Part shown: one piece after another, positions 47,589 to 58,384 of the stretch | Layout: the number at the start of each line of letters is the position of its first letter | Position numbering within the stretch: position 1 is the first letter of the stretch | Assembly: GCF_019929185.1 (NCBI RefSeq) | Contig: NZ_JAHZPC010000005.1 | Span: 1-64,000 of the forward strand | Origin: Streptococcus parasanguinis | GTDB taxonomy: Bacteria; Bacillota; Bacilli; Lactobacillales; Streptococcaceae | Direction: 5' to 3' | DNA: 64,000 nucleotides | Made by a program: the position numbers and the translations under genes | The notes under the pieces: generated by a model | Databases searched by the model: none | Told to the model about the DNA's origin: nothing | Seen by the model: the letters and a program-made list of their open reading frames with translations, nothing else

Positions 47589-47770
47589 AGAGGCTGGGAC
47601 AAAAGTCCTAGCCTCTCAATTATTTTTGGATTGTCGAGCAAGACGCAGTGGTTGAGTGGGCTCTACTACGCTGATTTCATCAGTTTTTACAGCCCTACTC
47701 AACTGTGCGGAGGTGGGACGACGAAATCGAATTCTAACGAATTACTGATTTCTGTCCCACTCTCTTTTTT
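47589..47770 (+). repeat. Repeat family B, copy 1 (three-hairpin, after pgk)
   Basis: Hairpin 1 is GAGGCTGGGAC-AAAA-GTCCTAGCCTC. The central structure is GTTGAGTGGGCT paired with AGCCCTACTCAAC around CTGAT-TTC-ATCAG. Hairpin 3 is GTGGGAC paired with GTCCCAC, followed by TCTCTTTTTT. About 90% identical to 50201-50376. It serves as the pgk terminator region. The rest of the 268-bp gap holds only the promoter of the next gene. Confidence 0.85.
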
Positions 47771-47841
47771 CTTTCTATTGATAACTGTTCTCTCCTTTCT
47801 GAAAATATGGTAGAATAATAGAAATAGAAAGATAGGTGACC

Positions 47842-48375
47842 ATGGATTACTTTAAACGACACAAATTTGATTGGTCCAAATTCCGTTTGGGGATGAGAAC
47901 CTTTAAAACAGGGATTGCCGTTTTTATTGTACTACTTATTTTTGGAATATTTGGCTGGCGAGGCCTTCAGATCGGGACTTTGACAGCTGTTTTTAGTTTG
48001 AGGGAAGACTTTGATAAGAGTGTCCATTTCGGGGCTTCGCGTGTCATGGGCAACAGTATCGGAGGTTTTTATGCCGTATTGTTCTTCCTTTTAAAAACGC
48101 TCTTTCATGGGGCGTATTGGGTGACTCTTATTTTTGTACCCATTGCGACCATGTTAACCATTATGACAAATGTCGCTATGAATAATAAAGCAGGAATTAT
48201 CGGAGGAGTTTCGGCAATGCTGATCATTACCCTCTCGATTCCTAACGGTGAAACCTTCTTGTATGTTTTTGCCCGAATATTTGAGACCTTTATTGGCGTT
48301 TTCGTTGCGATTTTGGTCAATTCGGATGTGGATCGCATTCGCGATTTTCTCAAGAAACACAAAAAACCTATGTAA
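47842..48375 (+). CDS. FUSC-like/aromatic acid exporter family membrane protein
   Basis: 177 aa with about five to six hydrophobic segments and a basic N-terminus (RHKFDWSKFRLGMRTFKTG), followed by a short charged C-terminus (DVDRIRDFLKKHKKPM). It resembles the N-terminal membrane half of FUSC/ArAE (DUF939) proteins and lacks the large cytoplasmic half of long versions. ATG 47842 with AGATAGGTGA upstream. Same position (between pgk and glnR) as in S. pneumoniae. Substrate unknown. Confidence 0.75.
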   Translation: MDYFKRHKFDWSKFRLGMRTFKTGIAVFIVLLIFGIFGWRGLQIGTLTAVFSLREDFDKSVHFGASRVMGNSIGGFYAVLFFLLKTLFHGAYWVTLIFVPIATMLTIMTNVAMNNKAGIIGGVSAMLIITLSIPNGETFLYVFARIFETFIGVFVAILVNSDVDRIRDFLKKHKKPM

Positions 48376-48422
48376 GATTATATAACATTTAATCTTGACA
48401 TAGATTTTTTTTTCGATATAAT
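48371..48422 (+). promoter_or_regulatory. glnRA promoter with GlnR box
   Basis: TGTAAGATTATATAACA (48371-48387) fits TGTNA-N7-TNACA exactly and overlaps the stop codon of the upstream gene. TTGACA (48395-48400), 16 bp, TATAAT (48417-48422). GlnR bound here should repress glnRA when glutamine is plentiful. Confidence 0.88.
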
Positions 48423-48442
48423 AGAATAGAAAGAGGAATGGT

Positions 48443-48802
48443 ATGAAGGAAAAGGAATTACGACGCTCGCTGGCAGTCTTTCCGATTGGCAGTGTTATGA
48501 AGCTGACCGACTTGACAGCTCGCCAGATTCGTTATTATGAAGATCAGGGATTGATTTCTCCTGATCGGACAGAAGGCAATCGCCGCATGTATTCGTTGGA
48601 CGATATGGACCGCCTGCTTGAGATCAAAGATTATATCTCAGATGGCTTCAATATTGCGGATATTAAGAAGAAATATGCGGAAAAAGAGCAAGAGCAAACC
48701 AAGGTTGTCAGTCAAGAAGAGATCCGTAAGGCTCTTCATCGTGACATTATTCAGCAAAGTCGCTTCACATCTTCCCCATCGCCATATGGTCAATTTCGTT
48801 GA
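48443..48802 (+). CDS. glnR: Nitrogen regulator GlnR
   Basis: 119 aa MerR-family repressor. HTH with LTARQIRYYEDQGLISPDRT (~23-42) and a C-terminal tail (QSRFTSSPSPYGQFR) that senses feedback-inhibited GlnA in relatives. Cotranscribed with glnA (39-nt gap) under its own box. Confidence 0.96.
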   Translation: MKEKELRRSLAVFPIGSVMKLTDLTARQIRYYEDQGLISPDRTEGNRRMYSLDDMDRLLEIKDYISDGFNIADIKKKYAEKEQEQTKVVSQEEIRKALHRDIIQQSRFTSSPSPYGQFR

Positions 48803-48841
48803 TCATTTCATAAGCTTGTAATCTATTTTAAGGAGACAAAA

Positions 48842-50188
48842 ATGTCAATTACTGCTGCAGATATTCGCCGTGAAGTAAAAGAAAAAAATGTTACTTTTAT
48901 TCGCTTGATGTTCTCTGATATTTTGGGAACCATGAAGAACGTCGAAATTCCAGCTACCGATGAGCAACTAGACAAGGTTCTTTCAAACAAAGCCATGTTT
49001 GATGGTTCTTCTATCGAAGGATTTGTCCGTATCAACGAGTCAGATATGTATCTTTACCCAGATTTGGATACATGGACAGTCTTCCCTTGGGGAGATGAAA
49101 ATGGTAGCGTAGCTGGCTTGATCTGTGATGTCTATACGACAGAAGGGGAACCATTTGCAGGAGATCCACGTGGCAACTTGAAACGTGCCCTTCGTCATAT
49201 GGAAAAACTTGGATTCAAATCCTTTAACCTTGGTCCAGAACCAGAATTCTTCCTCTTTAAGTTGGATGAAAATGGAGATCCAACTCTTGAAGTAAATGAC
49301 AAAGGTGGCTATTTTGACTTGGCTCCAACAGACCTTGCAGATAACACTCATCGTGAAATCGTAAATGTCTTGACCAAGATGGGCTTTGAAGTAGAAGCCA
49401 GTCACCACGAAGTAGCCGTTGGTCAGCATGAAATCGACTTTAAGTATGACGAAGTTCTCCGCGCTTGTGACAAGATCCAAATCTTTAAACTTGTCGTGAA
49501 AACCATCGCTCGTAAACACGGTTTGTATGCAACCTTTATGGCCAAACCAAAATTTGGAATTGCCGGATCAGGTATGCACTGTAATATGTCTCTCTTTGAC
49601 CAAGATGGCAACAATGCCTTCTTTGATCCAGAAGATCCAAAGGGCATGCAATTGTCAGAAACAGCTTATCACTTCTTGGGTGGCTTGATCAAGCATGCAT
49701 ATAACTTTACAGCGGTGACAAACCCAACGGTTAACTCTTATAAGCGTTTGGTGCCAGGATATGAAGCACCCGTTTATATCGCTTGGGCAGGTCGCAACCG
49801 TTCCCCATTGGTACGTGTGCCAGCATCACGTGGTATGGGAACTCGTTTAGAATTGCGTTCAGTAGACCCAATGGCCAATCCTTATGTAGCCTTGGCAGTC
49901 TTGCTTGAAGTCGGCCTTCACGGGATTGAAAATAAAATCGAAGCACCTGCTCCGATCGAAGAAAATATCTATGTGATGACACCAGAAGAACGTAGAGCAG
50001 CTGGAATCACAGATCTCCCTTCTACCCTTCACAATGCCTTGAAAGCCTTGACAGAAGACGAAGTGGTGAAAGCTGCCTTGGGTGAGCACATCTACACCAG
50101 CTTCCTTGAAGCCAAACGAATCGAATGGGCAAGTTATGCTACCTTCGTATCCCAATGGGAAGTAGACAACTATTTAGATCTTTATTAA
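48842..50188 (+). CDS. glnA: Glutamine synthetase type I
   Basis: 448 aa GSI-alpha enzyme making glutamine from glutamate, ammonia and ATP. Motifs: [48 protein letters not shown] and NRSPLVRVP. No adenylylation loop, as in low-GC Gram-positives, where control is by feedback inhibition and GlnR. Start after TAAGGAG. Confidence 0.97.
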   Translation: MSITAADIRREVKEKNVTFIRLMFSDILGTMKNVEIPATDEQLDKVLSNKAMFDGSSIEGFVRINESDMYLYPDLDTWTVFPWGDENGSVAGLICDVYTTEGEPFAGDPRGNLKRALRHMEKLGFKSFNLGPEPEFFLFKLDENGDPTLEVNDKGGYFDLAPTDLADNTHREIVNVLTKMGFEVEASHHEVAVGQHEIDFKYDEVLRACDKIQIFKLVVKTIARKHGLYATFMAKPKFGIAGSGMHCNMSLFDQDGNNAFFDPEDPKGMQLSETAYHFLGGLIKHAYNFTAVTNPTVNSYKRLVPGYEAPVYIAWAGRNRSPLVRVPASRGMGTRLELRSVDPMANPYVALAVLLEVGLHGIENKIEAPAPIEENIYVMTPEERRAAGITDLPSTLHNALKALTEDEVVKAALGEHIYTSFLEAKRIEWASYATFVSQWEVDNYLDLY

Positions 50189-50200
50189 GAAACAAGAGTA

Positions 50201-50376
50201 AAGAGGCTAGGACAAAAGTCCTAGCCTCTTTTGGATTGTCGAGCAAGACGTAGTGGTTGAGTGGGCTCTACTACGCTGATTTCATCAGCTTTTACAGCCC
50301 TACTCAACTGTGCGGAGGAGGGACGACGAAATCGAATTCTAACGAATGACCGATTTCTGTGCCACTCTCTTTTTGA
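50201..50376 (+). repeat. Repeat family B, copy 2 (after glnA)
   Basis: Same three-part structure as 47589-47770. Hairpin 1 here is perfect (AGAGGCTAGGAC-AAAA-GTCCTAGCCTCTT) and works as the glnA terminator. The third stem is decayed (GAGGGAC versus GTGCCAC). Confidence 0.85.
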
Positions 50377-50396
50377 TCTTCATAAGGTTACTATAA

Positions 50397-50431
50397 AACC
50401 AGTTGAAACAATAGTCTCAACTGGTTGTTTT
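50397..50431. terminator. Terminator between convergent glnA and rnjA
   Basis: AACCAGTTGA/TCAACTGGTT stem, 10-nt loop, then GTTTTGTT on the plus strand. It lies directly after the rnjA stop on the minus strand. Confidence 0.7.
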
Positions 50432-50432
50432 G

Positions 50433-52115
50433 TTAATTTTCGTCATCTGGTGTGAGAATCATAGGAATAATGATAGGTTCACGTTCCGTGCTCTCGTATA
50501 AGAATGGGCGAAGGGCATTGACAATCGCACCATTGACGGTTTGGATATTGGCATCTTTGTTCTTCAAGGCGATACGAATAGCGTTGAAGAGGATGCGTTG
50601 GCTTTCACGGATCAGATCCCCTGATTCACGCATGTAGATAAAACCACGGCTCAAGATGTCTGGTCCAGCCAGGATCATCTTCGATTTGAAGTCAACAGTC
50701 GCAACAGCAAGCACGACACCATCTTCGGAAAGGTCTCTCCGGTCACGAAGGACAGCAGCCCCGATTTCACCGATACGATTTCCATCGACATAGATGTCTT
50801 GAGCGTTGAAGCTTCCTGCGATCCGAGCAGAGTTGGCTGTAAGGGCAAGGACATCACCATTACTCATGATGAAGATATTGTCTTTTTCTACTCCACAATC
50901 ACGCGCAAGTCCTGCGTGGATCTTCTGCATCCGGTATTCACCATGAACAGGCATGAAGTATTTTGGTTTGATCAAGCGGAGCATGAGTTTTTGTTCTTGT
51001 TGCCCCCCGTGTCCAGAGGTATGGATGTTGTTGATCTTCCCGTGAATGACCTCTACACCCGCTTCAGAAATCGTATTGATCAATTTATTTACACTGGTTG
51101 TATTTCCAGGAATCGGACTAGAAGAGAAGATCACGGTATCTCCTGGTTGGAGTTGCACTTGGCGGTGCGTTCCGTTGGCAATCCGAGAGAGGGCTGCCAT
51201 TGGCTCTCCTTGGCTTCCTGTACACATGATCAGGATTTCATTGGCCGCATAGTCTTTGATCTCATTTGGCTCGATAATGGTTCCAGCAGGGACCTTGATA
51301 TAGCCAAGCTCGATTCCGTTGACGATGGCTTTTTCCATCGAGCGTCCAAAGACGACGATCTTGCGGCCAGTTTTCACAGCTGCCTCAGCTGCTTGTTGGA
51401 GACGGAAGATATTCGAAGCAAAGGAAGCAAAAATGATGCGCCCGTGAATCCCTTCGATGATCTTCATGATGGATTGGCCAACTACTTTTTCAGAGTTGGT
51501 AAAGGTTGGGACTTCTGCGTTGGTTGAGTCTGAGAGCAGGCAGAGAACGCCTTCTTCCCCAAGGGCCGCCATCCGATGGAGGTCAGCCGGTTCCCCAACA
51601 GGTGTGAAGTCGAATTTGAAGTCTCCGGTACAGACAATCTTTCCTTGAGGGGTGTGAATCACAATCCCTAAAGGTTCTGGAATCGAGTGAGTCGTACGGA
51701 AGAAGGTTGCTTTAAGATTTTTAAATTGAAGCTCAGTGTTTTGGTTGATTTCGTAGAGTTTGGCATCACGAAGAAGGCCGTGCTCTTCTAATTTTCCACG
51801 GATCAAGGCAAGCGCCAAAGGTCCAGCGTAGATAGGGACATTGGCTTGCTTCAAAAGGAAAGGAATCCCACCGATGTGGTCTTCGTGTCCGTGGGTAATG
51901 AGGACCGCTTTGACGCGATCGATATTGTCAACGATATAAGAGTAATCTGGGATTACATAGTCGATCCCAAGGAGGTCATCTTCTGGAAATTTGATCCCGG
52001 CATCGACAATGATGATTTCATCTTGGTATTCGATCCCGTAGGTATTTTTTCCGATTTCTCCAAGTCCACCAATGGCAAATACACCAACTTCTTCAGGTTT
52101 TAAGGTATAAGCCAT
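50433..52115 (-). CDS. rnjA: Ribonuclease J1
   Basis: 560 aa beta-CASP metallo-beta-lactamase nuclease with endo- and 5'-3' exonuclease activity on mRNA and r[13 protein letters not shown] metal site (~75-84), LSDSTNAE, beta-[13 protein letters not shown] and MPVHGEYRM. Encoded 3 nt after rpoY, the standard Firmicute pairing of RNA polymerase epsilon and RNase J1. Confidence 0.97.
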   Translation of the reverse strand: MAYTLKPEEVGVFAIGGLGEIGKNTYGIEYQDEIIIVDAGIKFPEDDLLGIDYVIPDYSYIVDNIDRVKAVLITHGHEDHIGGIPFLLKQANVPIYAGPLALALIRGKLEEHGLLRDAKLYEINQNTELQFKNLKATFFRTTHSIPEPLGIVIHTPQGKIVCTGDFKFDFTPVGEPADLHRMAALGEEGVLCLLSDSTNAEVPTFTNSEKVVGQSIMKIIEGIHGRIIFASFASNIFRLQQAAEAAVKTGRKIVVFGRSMEKAIVNGIELGYIKVPAGTIIEPNEIKDYAANEILIMCTGSQGEPMAALSRIANGTHRQVQLQPGDTVIFSSSPIPGNTTSVNKLINTISEAGVEVIHGKINNIHTSGHGGQQEQKLMLRLIKPKYFMPVHGEYRMQKIHAGLARDCGVEKDNIFIMSNGDVLALTANSARIAGSFNAQDIYVDGNRIGEIGAAVLRDRRDLSEDGVVLAVATVDFKSKMILAGPDILSRGFIYMRESGDLIRESQRILFNAIRIALKNKDANIQTVNGAIVNALRPFLYESTEREPIIIPMILTPDDEN

Positions 52116-52118
52116 GGA

Positions 52119-52349
52119 TTAGTACTCCGTTAGTTCAAAAGCACCTGACTCTTTCTCGTAAGCAAGGTGTTGCTCAGAAAGTGGTGTGATAAATTCAATG
52201 TTGAAATCTGTGTTTGCTTCAACCAATTGACGTGCTTGGATGCGTCCTTCGCGTTCATTCGGTGCATCAATATCGAGATAAAGTGCATGCGTGGTTTCAC
52301 GACGAGGGTTGCGGTCTTTTGTTTCCTGATAAAAAACTTTGTAAATCAT
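52119..52349 (-). CDS. rpoY: RNA polymerase epsilon subunit
   Basis: 76 aa small acidic protein (DUF1447/YkzG family), starting [18 protein letters not shown]. It binds RNA polymerase in Firmicutes. First gene of the rpoY-rnjA unit; AAGGAAAA ribosome site upstream. Confidence 0.93.
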   Translation of the reverse strand: MIYKVFYQETKDRNPRRETTHALYLDIDAPNEREGRIQARQLVEANTDFNIEFITPLSEQHLAYEKESGAFELTEY

Positions 52350-52459
52350 GAAGTAATTTTCCTTTCATTATTTCGGTCTATTTGTTAGCTGCGGAGGAGT
52401 GCAATCACTAGAGTTTCCTACTCGCAACTAGTGGACCTGATTCGATACAATTATTTATC

Positions 52460-52488
52460 ATTATATCATAAATTTGCCTGTAAGTAAA
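52460..52488 (-). promoter_or_regulatory. rpoY-rnjA promoter
   Basis: Minus strand TTTACT, 17 bp, TATAAT with TG upstream of the -10. The -10 lies about 110 bp from the rpoY start, leaving a ~105-nt leader without obvious structure. The rest of this 292-bp divergent gap has the tsaB -10 (TATAAT 52610-52615). Confidence 0.75.
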
Positions 52489-52641
52489 AGATAGACTGGA
52501 AAAGTCAGAGAGGCAAAGACCTATAATAGAGAAGCTTTTGAGCGGTTTTGGATATGAAAATCCTGCGCTCTGGAGGAGAGTTTCGCTGGGATTTAAAGGG
52601 AATTTGTAGTATAATATAATCCAGTTCAAGAGGAGTAGGAA

Positions 52642-53325
52642 ATGAAATTATTAGCATTTGATACCTCGAGTAAGGCTCTTTCTGTAGCGATTTTAGAAGA
52701 TGAGACTCTACTTGCAGAAACAACATTAACCATTAAAAAAAATCATAGTATTACCTTGATGCCGGTCATCGATTTTTTGATGCAACAAATCGACTTGACA
52801 CCCAAGGACTTGGACCGCATCGTGGTGGCAGAAGGTCCTGGGAGCTACACTGGGCTGCGCATTGCGGTCGCAACCGCAAAGACATTGGCTCATACCTTAG
52901 GGATTGAATTGGTCGGGGTTTCGAGCCTCTTAGCTCTAGTGCCAGATGATCTAGAAGGTTTGGTAGTGCCTGTCATGGATGCCCGTCGAAACAACGTTTA
53001 TGCAGGTTTTTACCAAGATGATCAGCTGGTCGCACCAGAAGGGCATTTTCCATTTGAGGAAGTCCTAGAGCGTGCAGCAACGAGTGAGCAGGTCACCTTT
53101 GTCGGAGAAATCACACCCTTTAAGGAGCAGATCGCCTCTAGCCTGCCAAGGGCTGCTTACTATGAAACGCTGCCAGATGCAGTGAAAATCGGACGTCTCG
53201 GTCTCAAACAAGCGCCTGTTAGCCTCCATGATTTTGTCCCTCATTATCTCAAACGGGTCGAAGCAGAGGAAAATTGGCTGAAAGACCACACAGAAACAAC
53301 GACCTCTTACATCAAGCGCCTATGA
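52642..53325 (+). CDS. tsaB: tRNA t6A modification protein TsaB
   Basis: 227 aa ASKHA-fold partner of TsaD/TsaE in making N6-threonylcarbamoyladenosine at tRNA position 37. Starts MKLLAFDTSSKALSVAILED; VVAEGPGSYTGLRI is the conserved interface segment. First of the overlapping tsaB-rimI-tsaD cluster. Confidence 0.95.
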   Translation: MKLLAFDTSSKALSVAILEDETLLAETTLTIKKNHSITLMPVIDFLMQQIDLTPKDLDRIVVAEGPGSYTGLRIAVATAKTLAHTLGIELVGVSSLLALVPDDLEGLVVPVMDARRNNVYAGFYQDDQLVAPEGHFPFEEVLERAATSEQVTFVGEITPFKEQIASSLPRAAYYETLPDAVKIGRLGLKQAPVSLHDFVPHYLKRVEAEENWLKDHTETTTSYIKRL

Positions 53326-53759
53326 TGAAAGGAACAATCAGGAAAGGGAGCAACCAGGATGCGGCTGCTATTCTCGCTGTGCTGGAAGATGTCTATGAAG
53401 CTAGCCCCTGGAAGTTGGAGCAGATTGAAGCTGATTTAGAGCAGGAATCGATCTTCTATTTCCTAGCTGTGGATGAAGGACAAGTCCTTGGGTTTGTCGC
53501 CATTCAAGAAACTCTCTATGAAGCAGAAGTACTACAGATTGCGGTCAAGCGCGCCTTTCAAGGCCAAGGCTTAGCTCAGCAGTTACTCGCGCAGTTGCCG
53601 GGCCAAAAAGAAATTTTCTTAGAAGTGCGCGTGTCCAATCAACCGGCCCAAGGCCTATACAAAAAAATGTATTTTGAAGAAATTGCACGGAGGAAAAACT
53701 ACTATCACGATCCCATAGAGGATGCTGTGATCATGAAGAGGAACCCAAATGAAAGATAG
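53322..53759 (+). CDS. rimI: Ribosomal protein alanine acetyltransferase RimI
   Basis: 145 aa GNAT acetyltransferase; relatives acetylate the N-terminus of ribosomal protein S18. Acetyl-CoA loop [16 protein letters not shown] and the GNAT end motif [20 protein letters not shown] 53322 overlaps the tsaB TGA; ATG 53325 is an equally possible start. Overlaps tsaD by 11 nt. Confidence 0.92.
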   Translation: MMKGTIRKGSNQDAAAILAVLEDVYEASPWKLEQIEADLEQESIFYFLAVDEGQVLGFVAIQETLYEAEVLQIAVKRAFQGQGLAQQLLAQLPGQKEIFLEVRVSNQPAQGLYKKMYFEEIARRKNYYHDPIEDAVIMKRNPNER

Positions 53760-54759
53760 ATATATTTTGGCTTTTGAGACATCTTGCGATGAGACCAGTG
53801 TGGCTGTCTTGAAAAATGACGACCAACTCTTGTCCAATGTCATTGCCAGTCAAATCGAAAGTCACAAGCGTTTTGGAGGGGTGGTGCCTGAGGTAGCCTC
53901 TCGTCACCATGTGGAAGTCATCACTGCTTGTATTGAAGAAGCCCTGGAAGAAGCTGGTATCACTGAAGCCGATGTCACAGCTGTGGCTGTCACCTACGGT
54001 CCAGGCCTAGTTGGAGCTCTTTTAGTCGGCCTAGCTGCAGCCAAGGCCTTTGCCTGGGCGCATGGACTTCCTTTGATTCCTGTCAATCATATGGCGGGGC
54101 ACTTGATGGCCGCTCAAAGCGTCGAGCCCTTAGAATTTCCACTTTTGGCCTTGCTGGTGAGTGGAGGACATACAGAACTAGTCTACGTCAGTGAAGCGGG
54201 TGATTATAAGATCGTCGGAGAGACCCGTGATGATGCTGTCGGAGAGGCTTATGACAAGGTCGGGCGCGTCATGGGCTTGACCTATCCAGCAGGACGTGAA
54301 ATTGATCAGCTGGCCCACCAAGGATCTGATATCTACGATTTCCCTCGGGCCATGATCAAGGAAGACAATCTGGAATTCTCTTTTTCAGGGCTCAAATCGG
54401 CCTTTATTAATCTGCACCATAATGCGCAGCAAAAAGGAGAAAACCTCTCCAATGAAGACTTGTCTGCAAGCTTTCAGGCAGCCGTATTAGACATTCTCAT
54501 GGCCAAGACCAAGAAGGCTTTGGAGAAATACCCAGTCAAAACCTTAGTCGTCGCTGGTGGGGTCGCAGCTAACCAAGGTCTTCGTGAACGCTTGGCTTCT
54601 GAGATCACCGATGTCAAGGTCATCATTCCGCCTCTGCGCCTCTGCGGGGACAATGCAGGGATGATCGCCTATGCCAGTGTCAGTGAGTGGAACAAAGAAA
54701 ACTTCGCAGGCTGGGACCTCAATGCCAAACCAAGCCTAGCCTTTGAAGGAATTGAATAA
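53749..54759 (+). CDS. tsaD: tRNA N6-adenosine threonylcarbamoyltransferase TsaD
   Basis: 336 aa catalytic subunit that transfers threonylcarbamoyl to tRNA A37. Motifs: [15 protein letters not shown], metal-binding [10 protein letters not shown] (HxxxH), [26 protein letters not shown] and VAGGVAAN. Essential in most bacteria. Confidence 0.96.
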   Translation: MKDRYILAFETSCDETSVAVLKNDDQLLSNVIASQIESHKRFGGVVPEVASRHHVEVITACIEEALEEAGITEADVTAVAVTYGPGLVGALLVGLAAAKAFAWAHGLPLIPVNHMAGHLMAAQSVEPLEFPLLALLVSGGHTELVYVSEAGDYKIVGETRDDAVGEAYDKVGRVMGLTYPAGREIDQLAHQGSDIYDFPRAMIKEDNLEFSFSGLKSAFINLHHNAQQKGENLSNEDLSASFQAAVLDILMAKTKKALEKYPVKTLVVAGGVAANQGLRERLASEITDVKVIIPPLRLCGDNAGMIAYASVSEWNKENFAGWDLNAKPSLAFEGIE

Positions 54760-54767
54760 GAAAAAGG

Positions 54768-54802
54768 AGCCAATTGGATGTGCAAGGTCCAATGGCTTTT
54801 TT
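54768..54802 (+). terminator. Terminator after tsaD
   Basis: AGCCA-A-TTGGA paired with TCCAA-TGGCT (one bulged A), ending in TTTTTT. Confidence 0.85.
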
Positions 54803-54977
54803 GCTGGGATCTCACCAACTAGTAGCGGATTTGCGAGTCGAAAGAAAATTCGGTATGATAGAAGGAATAAAAGATTGAGGAGGGCTGGGATTATAAAGCT
54901 TTCTCTCTCAGTTGTCCTTTTTCAACCTTTTTTCTTGTGTTATAATAGAGGTCAATGATTTAGAAAGGAGTGAGAGA

Positions 54978-55673
54978 GTGGAAAAAGATTTTTGGCAGGG
55001 GGTGAGGGACGCGCTACCGACGGCTTTGGGCTATATCAGTATTGGCCTGGCTTGTGGTGTGGTGGCATCTCCCTATCTTTCTCCTTTGGAGATGGCCTTG
55101 ATGAGTGTATTAGTCTATGCTGGGGCGGCCCAGTTTGCGATGATCTCTCTGATTGCGGCTCATTCTTCGATCTTGAATATGGCCTTGACGGTGTGTTTGA
55201 TCAATCTCCGTAATATGTTGATGAGTCTGCATACATCGTCTGACTTTAAGGATGCTAGTCTCGCTCATACCATCGGGATTGGAAGCCTCCTGACCGATGA
55301 GAGTTATGGGGTCTACTTGAGTGAGAAGTTAAAGACGGATACCATTACAGTTCCTTGGATGCATGGGAATAATCTAGTAGGCTATGTGGCCTGGATCAGT
55401 GCGACGGTTATCGGAACAGCTCTGGGATCTCTCCTACCTGATCCAAAGGCTTTTGGACTTGATTTTGCTTTAGTGGCTATGTTTATTGGGATTTTTGCAG
55501 CCCAGTTTCAAGGAATGCAACTGACAGAAAAGACCAAGACTATGCTCATGGTGCTGTTAGCAGTAGCAGTGAGTTTCTTTCTCTTACTCTTTTTTGTTTC
55601 GCAACCGCTAGCTGTGCTAGCTGCGACCTTGATCGGCTGTTTTGTGGGGGTGGTCTGTGATGCGCGTGAATAG
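54978..55673 (+). CDS. azlC: Branched-chain amino acid exporter subunit AzlC
   Basis: 231 aa. GTG 54978 was chosen because AGAAAGGAG lies 8 nt upstream and it gives MEKDFWQGVRDALPTALGY, the family start. Seven to eight membrane segments; AGAAQFAMISLI and INLRNMLMSL are typical AzlC motifs. It works with AzlD to export branched-chain amino acids and analogues. Overlaps azlD by 14 nt. -10 TATAAT at about 54940-54945. Confidence 0.9.
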   Translation: MEKDFWQGVRDALPTALGYISIGLACGVVASPYLSPLEMALMSVLVYAGAAQFAMISLIAAHSSILNMALTVCLINLRNMLMSLHTSSDFKDASLAHTIGIGSLLTDESYGVYLSEKLKTDTITVPWMHGNNLVGYVAWISATVIGTALGSLLPDPKAFGLDFALVAMFIGIFAAQFQGMQLTEKTKTMLMVLLAVAVSFFLLLFFVSQPLAVLAATLIGCFVGVVCDARE

Positions 55674-55986
55674 TTCTATCTTCATGGCCATTCTGGCCTC
55701 AGCCCTCGTTACCTGGATTCCTCGGATCCTGCCCTTCCTCTTAGTCAAATACAAGGGACTGCCGGCTCCTGTGACCCGCTTTCTCAAATACCTGCCCATT
55801 TCCATTATCTTTGCTTTGGTTTTGTCAAGCTTAGTAGATGGGAAAATGGGAAGCCTCCCGCAGCTCCACTGGTTGGACCTCATGGTGACCATTCCCAGTC
55901 TCTTTGTAGCCTTTCGTTATAAAAACCTTATGGGAACCGTTTTGTTTGGAATTGTCTTGATCGCTCTATTACGATTGGCATTTTAA
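55660..55986 (+). CDS. azlD: Branched-chain amino acid exporter subunit AzlD
   Basis: 108 aa, four hydrophobic segments. Seen: WIPRILPFLL and FLKYLPISIIFALVLSSLV, the AzlD pattern. Starts inside azlC, as small transporter subunits often do. Confidence 0.9.
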   Translation: MRVNSSIFMAILASALVTWIPRILPFLLVKYKGLPAPVTRFLKYLPISIIFALVLSSLVDGKMGSLPQLHWLDLMVTIPSLFVAFRYKNLMGTVLFGIVLIALLRLAF

Positions 55987-55997
55987 ATGAAAAAATA

Positions 55998-56059
55998 TGT
56001 TACAAAAAAATTACAATTGTTACAAAAAAACTTGATTTTTGTAATAATTGAGGTATAAT
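55998..56059 (+). promoter_or_regulatory. Lipoprotein promoter with paired TGTTACAAAAAAA repeats
   Basis: TGTTACAAAAAAA at 55998-56010 and 56018-56030, exactly 20 bp apart (two helical turns), and an inverted TTTTTGTAA at 56036-56044. -35 TTGATT (56032-56037), 16 bp, TATAAT (56054-56059). The third block overlaps the -35, a likely repressor or regulator layout. The 13-mer also occurs before the SRR adhesin. Confidence 0.6.
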
Positions 56060-56088
56060 GGGAGTCAGAAAGATAAAGAGGTGATCGT

Positions 56089-56754
56089 ATGAAAAAATCA
56101 ATCTTCCGTTGGAGTGCCGCCGTTCTAGTGGCTGCTTCACTTGGTCTAGCTCTCGGTGGTTGTGGTGCTAAGGATAAAAAGACAGCTTCCTCATCCTCCG
56201 CAAAAGCATCTACCAGTAAGGTAGAGAAAAAAGCCAAAAGTAATAGCAAAAAGAGTGCAGCATCTTCTGCTCAGGCAAAAGATACAGCTAGCTCTTCAAC
56301 TCAAACCAGTAGCGCGACAGGTACAAAAGACTCTAGTAAGACCGAGAATGCGTCTACTCCGACGCAAGCTACTGTCCCTGCAGAACTGGTGGGAACTTGG
56401 GTAGGATCTAGTCCACAAGCGGATTCGATTAAAATGACCGTCGATGCCAATGGGGATGTAACAACAGTGGTAAGCTTCAAAAATGACAGCGAACCGACTC
56501 GAACAGCTACCTATACGGCAAGAGCCGTCCAAGCAACTGGAAATATCTACTATTGGGATGCTGAAGGTCTTGATGGGGCTGATGCCTTGCTCCCTGGGAT
56601 CACAGGCTTAGGTGTCGCTGATTTCCGACTCGAACCTGGTTTTATCTTAGAAGAAGGACACTATACACCGATTGTTTTCACAACGGCTACCAATACACCA
56701 TTTGACTACAACAAATACAATGATTTCCGTTTTTCATTAACCAAAGAACAATAA
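56089..56754 (+). CDS. Ser/Lys-rich surface lipoprotein
   Basis: 221 aa. Lipoprotein signal peptide with lipobox LGGC (Cys about residue 25). A long low-complexity Ser/Lys/Ala/Thr linker (~26-105) leads to a ~110-residue beta-type C-terminal domain (ELVGTWVGSSPQADSIKMTV; NIYYWDAEGLDGADALLPG). Domain function not recognised; the GTWxG-type opening resembles small lipocalin-like domains, but this is weak. Monocistronic. Confidence 0.78.
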   Translation: MKKSIFRWSAAVLVAASLGLALGGCGAKDKKTASSSSAKASTSKVEKKAKSNSKKSAASSAQAKDTASSSTQTSSATGTKDSSKTENASTPTQATVPAELVGTWVGSSPQADSIKMTVDANGDVTTVVSFKNDSEPTRTATYTARAVQATGNIYYWDAEGLDGADALLPGITGLGVADFRLEPGFILEEGHYTPIVFTTATNTPFDYNKYNDFRFSLTKEQ

Positions 56755-56758
56755 AAAG

Positions 56759-56787
56759 ACGAACTCGATGGAAAATCGAGTTCGTTT
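56759..56787 (+). terminator. Terminator hairpin of the lipoprotein gene (left partner of repeat A2)
   Basis: ACGAACTCGAT/ATCGAGTTCGT, GGAAA loop, TTT then C. The stem recurs at 57049-57073 with another loop. Confidence 0.8.
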
Positions 56788-56811
56788 CAGATTGAAGACA
56801 AAGTTCTCTTA

Positions 56812-56948
56812 AAAACTTTCCTTAAGTGAGTACGGACGTCAGCGAACTTCGTAGTAGTTCCATGACTAATTATTGAGCCTAAGGTCTCAATAATTCCGAG
56901 TGCCTGAAACAAAAAGTTTCAGGCACTTTTCTCACAGCGGAAAGTTTC
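56812..56948 (+). repeat. Repeat family A, copy 2: cloverleaf element
   Basis: Nearly identical to 18638-18775, with AAACTTTCC/GGAAAGTTT closing stem and the same three internal hairpins. The third hairpin keeps its stem while the loop changes (AGTGCCTGAAAC-A5-GTTTCAGGCACT). The full unit from the left terminator T-run to CATTCTAA at 57047 is 263 bp. This accounts for the 322-bp gap between the lipoprotein and flavoprotein genes. Confidence 0.85.
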
Positions 56949-57048
56949 GGCATTTTCTTTATTCATTCTAAGAATTGGACCACATTTATATTTCTTTGTA
57001 GAATTACTTAACTTATTTTACTTTAAAATAGTTTGTCATCATTCTAAG

Positions 57049-57076
57049 ACGAGCTCGAACAAATCGAGTTCGTTTT

Positions 57077-57078
<2 letters not shown>
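57049..57078 (+). terminator. Terminator hairpin bounding repeat A2 (right partner)
   Basis: ACGAGCTCGA/TCGAGTTCGT, ACAAA loop, six T. Same stem as 56759-56785 apart from one A-to-G change. Confidence 0.82.
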
Positions 57079-58300
<1,222 letters not shown>

Positions 58301-58330
58301 TTATGGCTGGCTTCGGATAATGAAGGGATC

Positions 58331-58361
58331 AAAAAAGCAAGCACCTTTCGATACTTGCTTT
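58331..58361 (-). terminator. Terminator of the minus-strand lar operon
   Basis: Read on the minus strand: AAGCAAGT-N-ATCGAAAGGTG-CTTGCTT-type stem followed by TTTT and GATC. It ends the larABCD transcript about 25 bp past the larD stop. Confidence 0.75.
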
Positions 58362-58384
58362 TGAATGATTTTTCAATCAACTCA

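Noticed and set aside
50799..51527. 242-codon antisense frame inside rnjA
   Set aside because: Shadow of RNase J1; no recognisable protein features.
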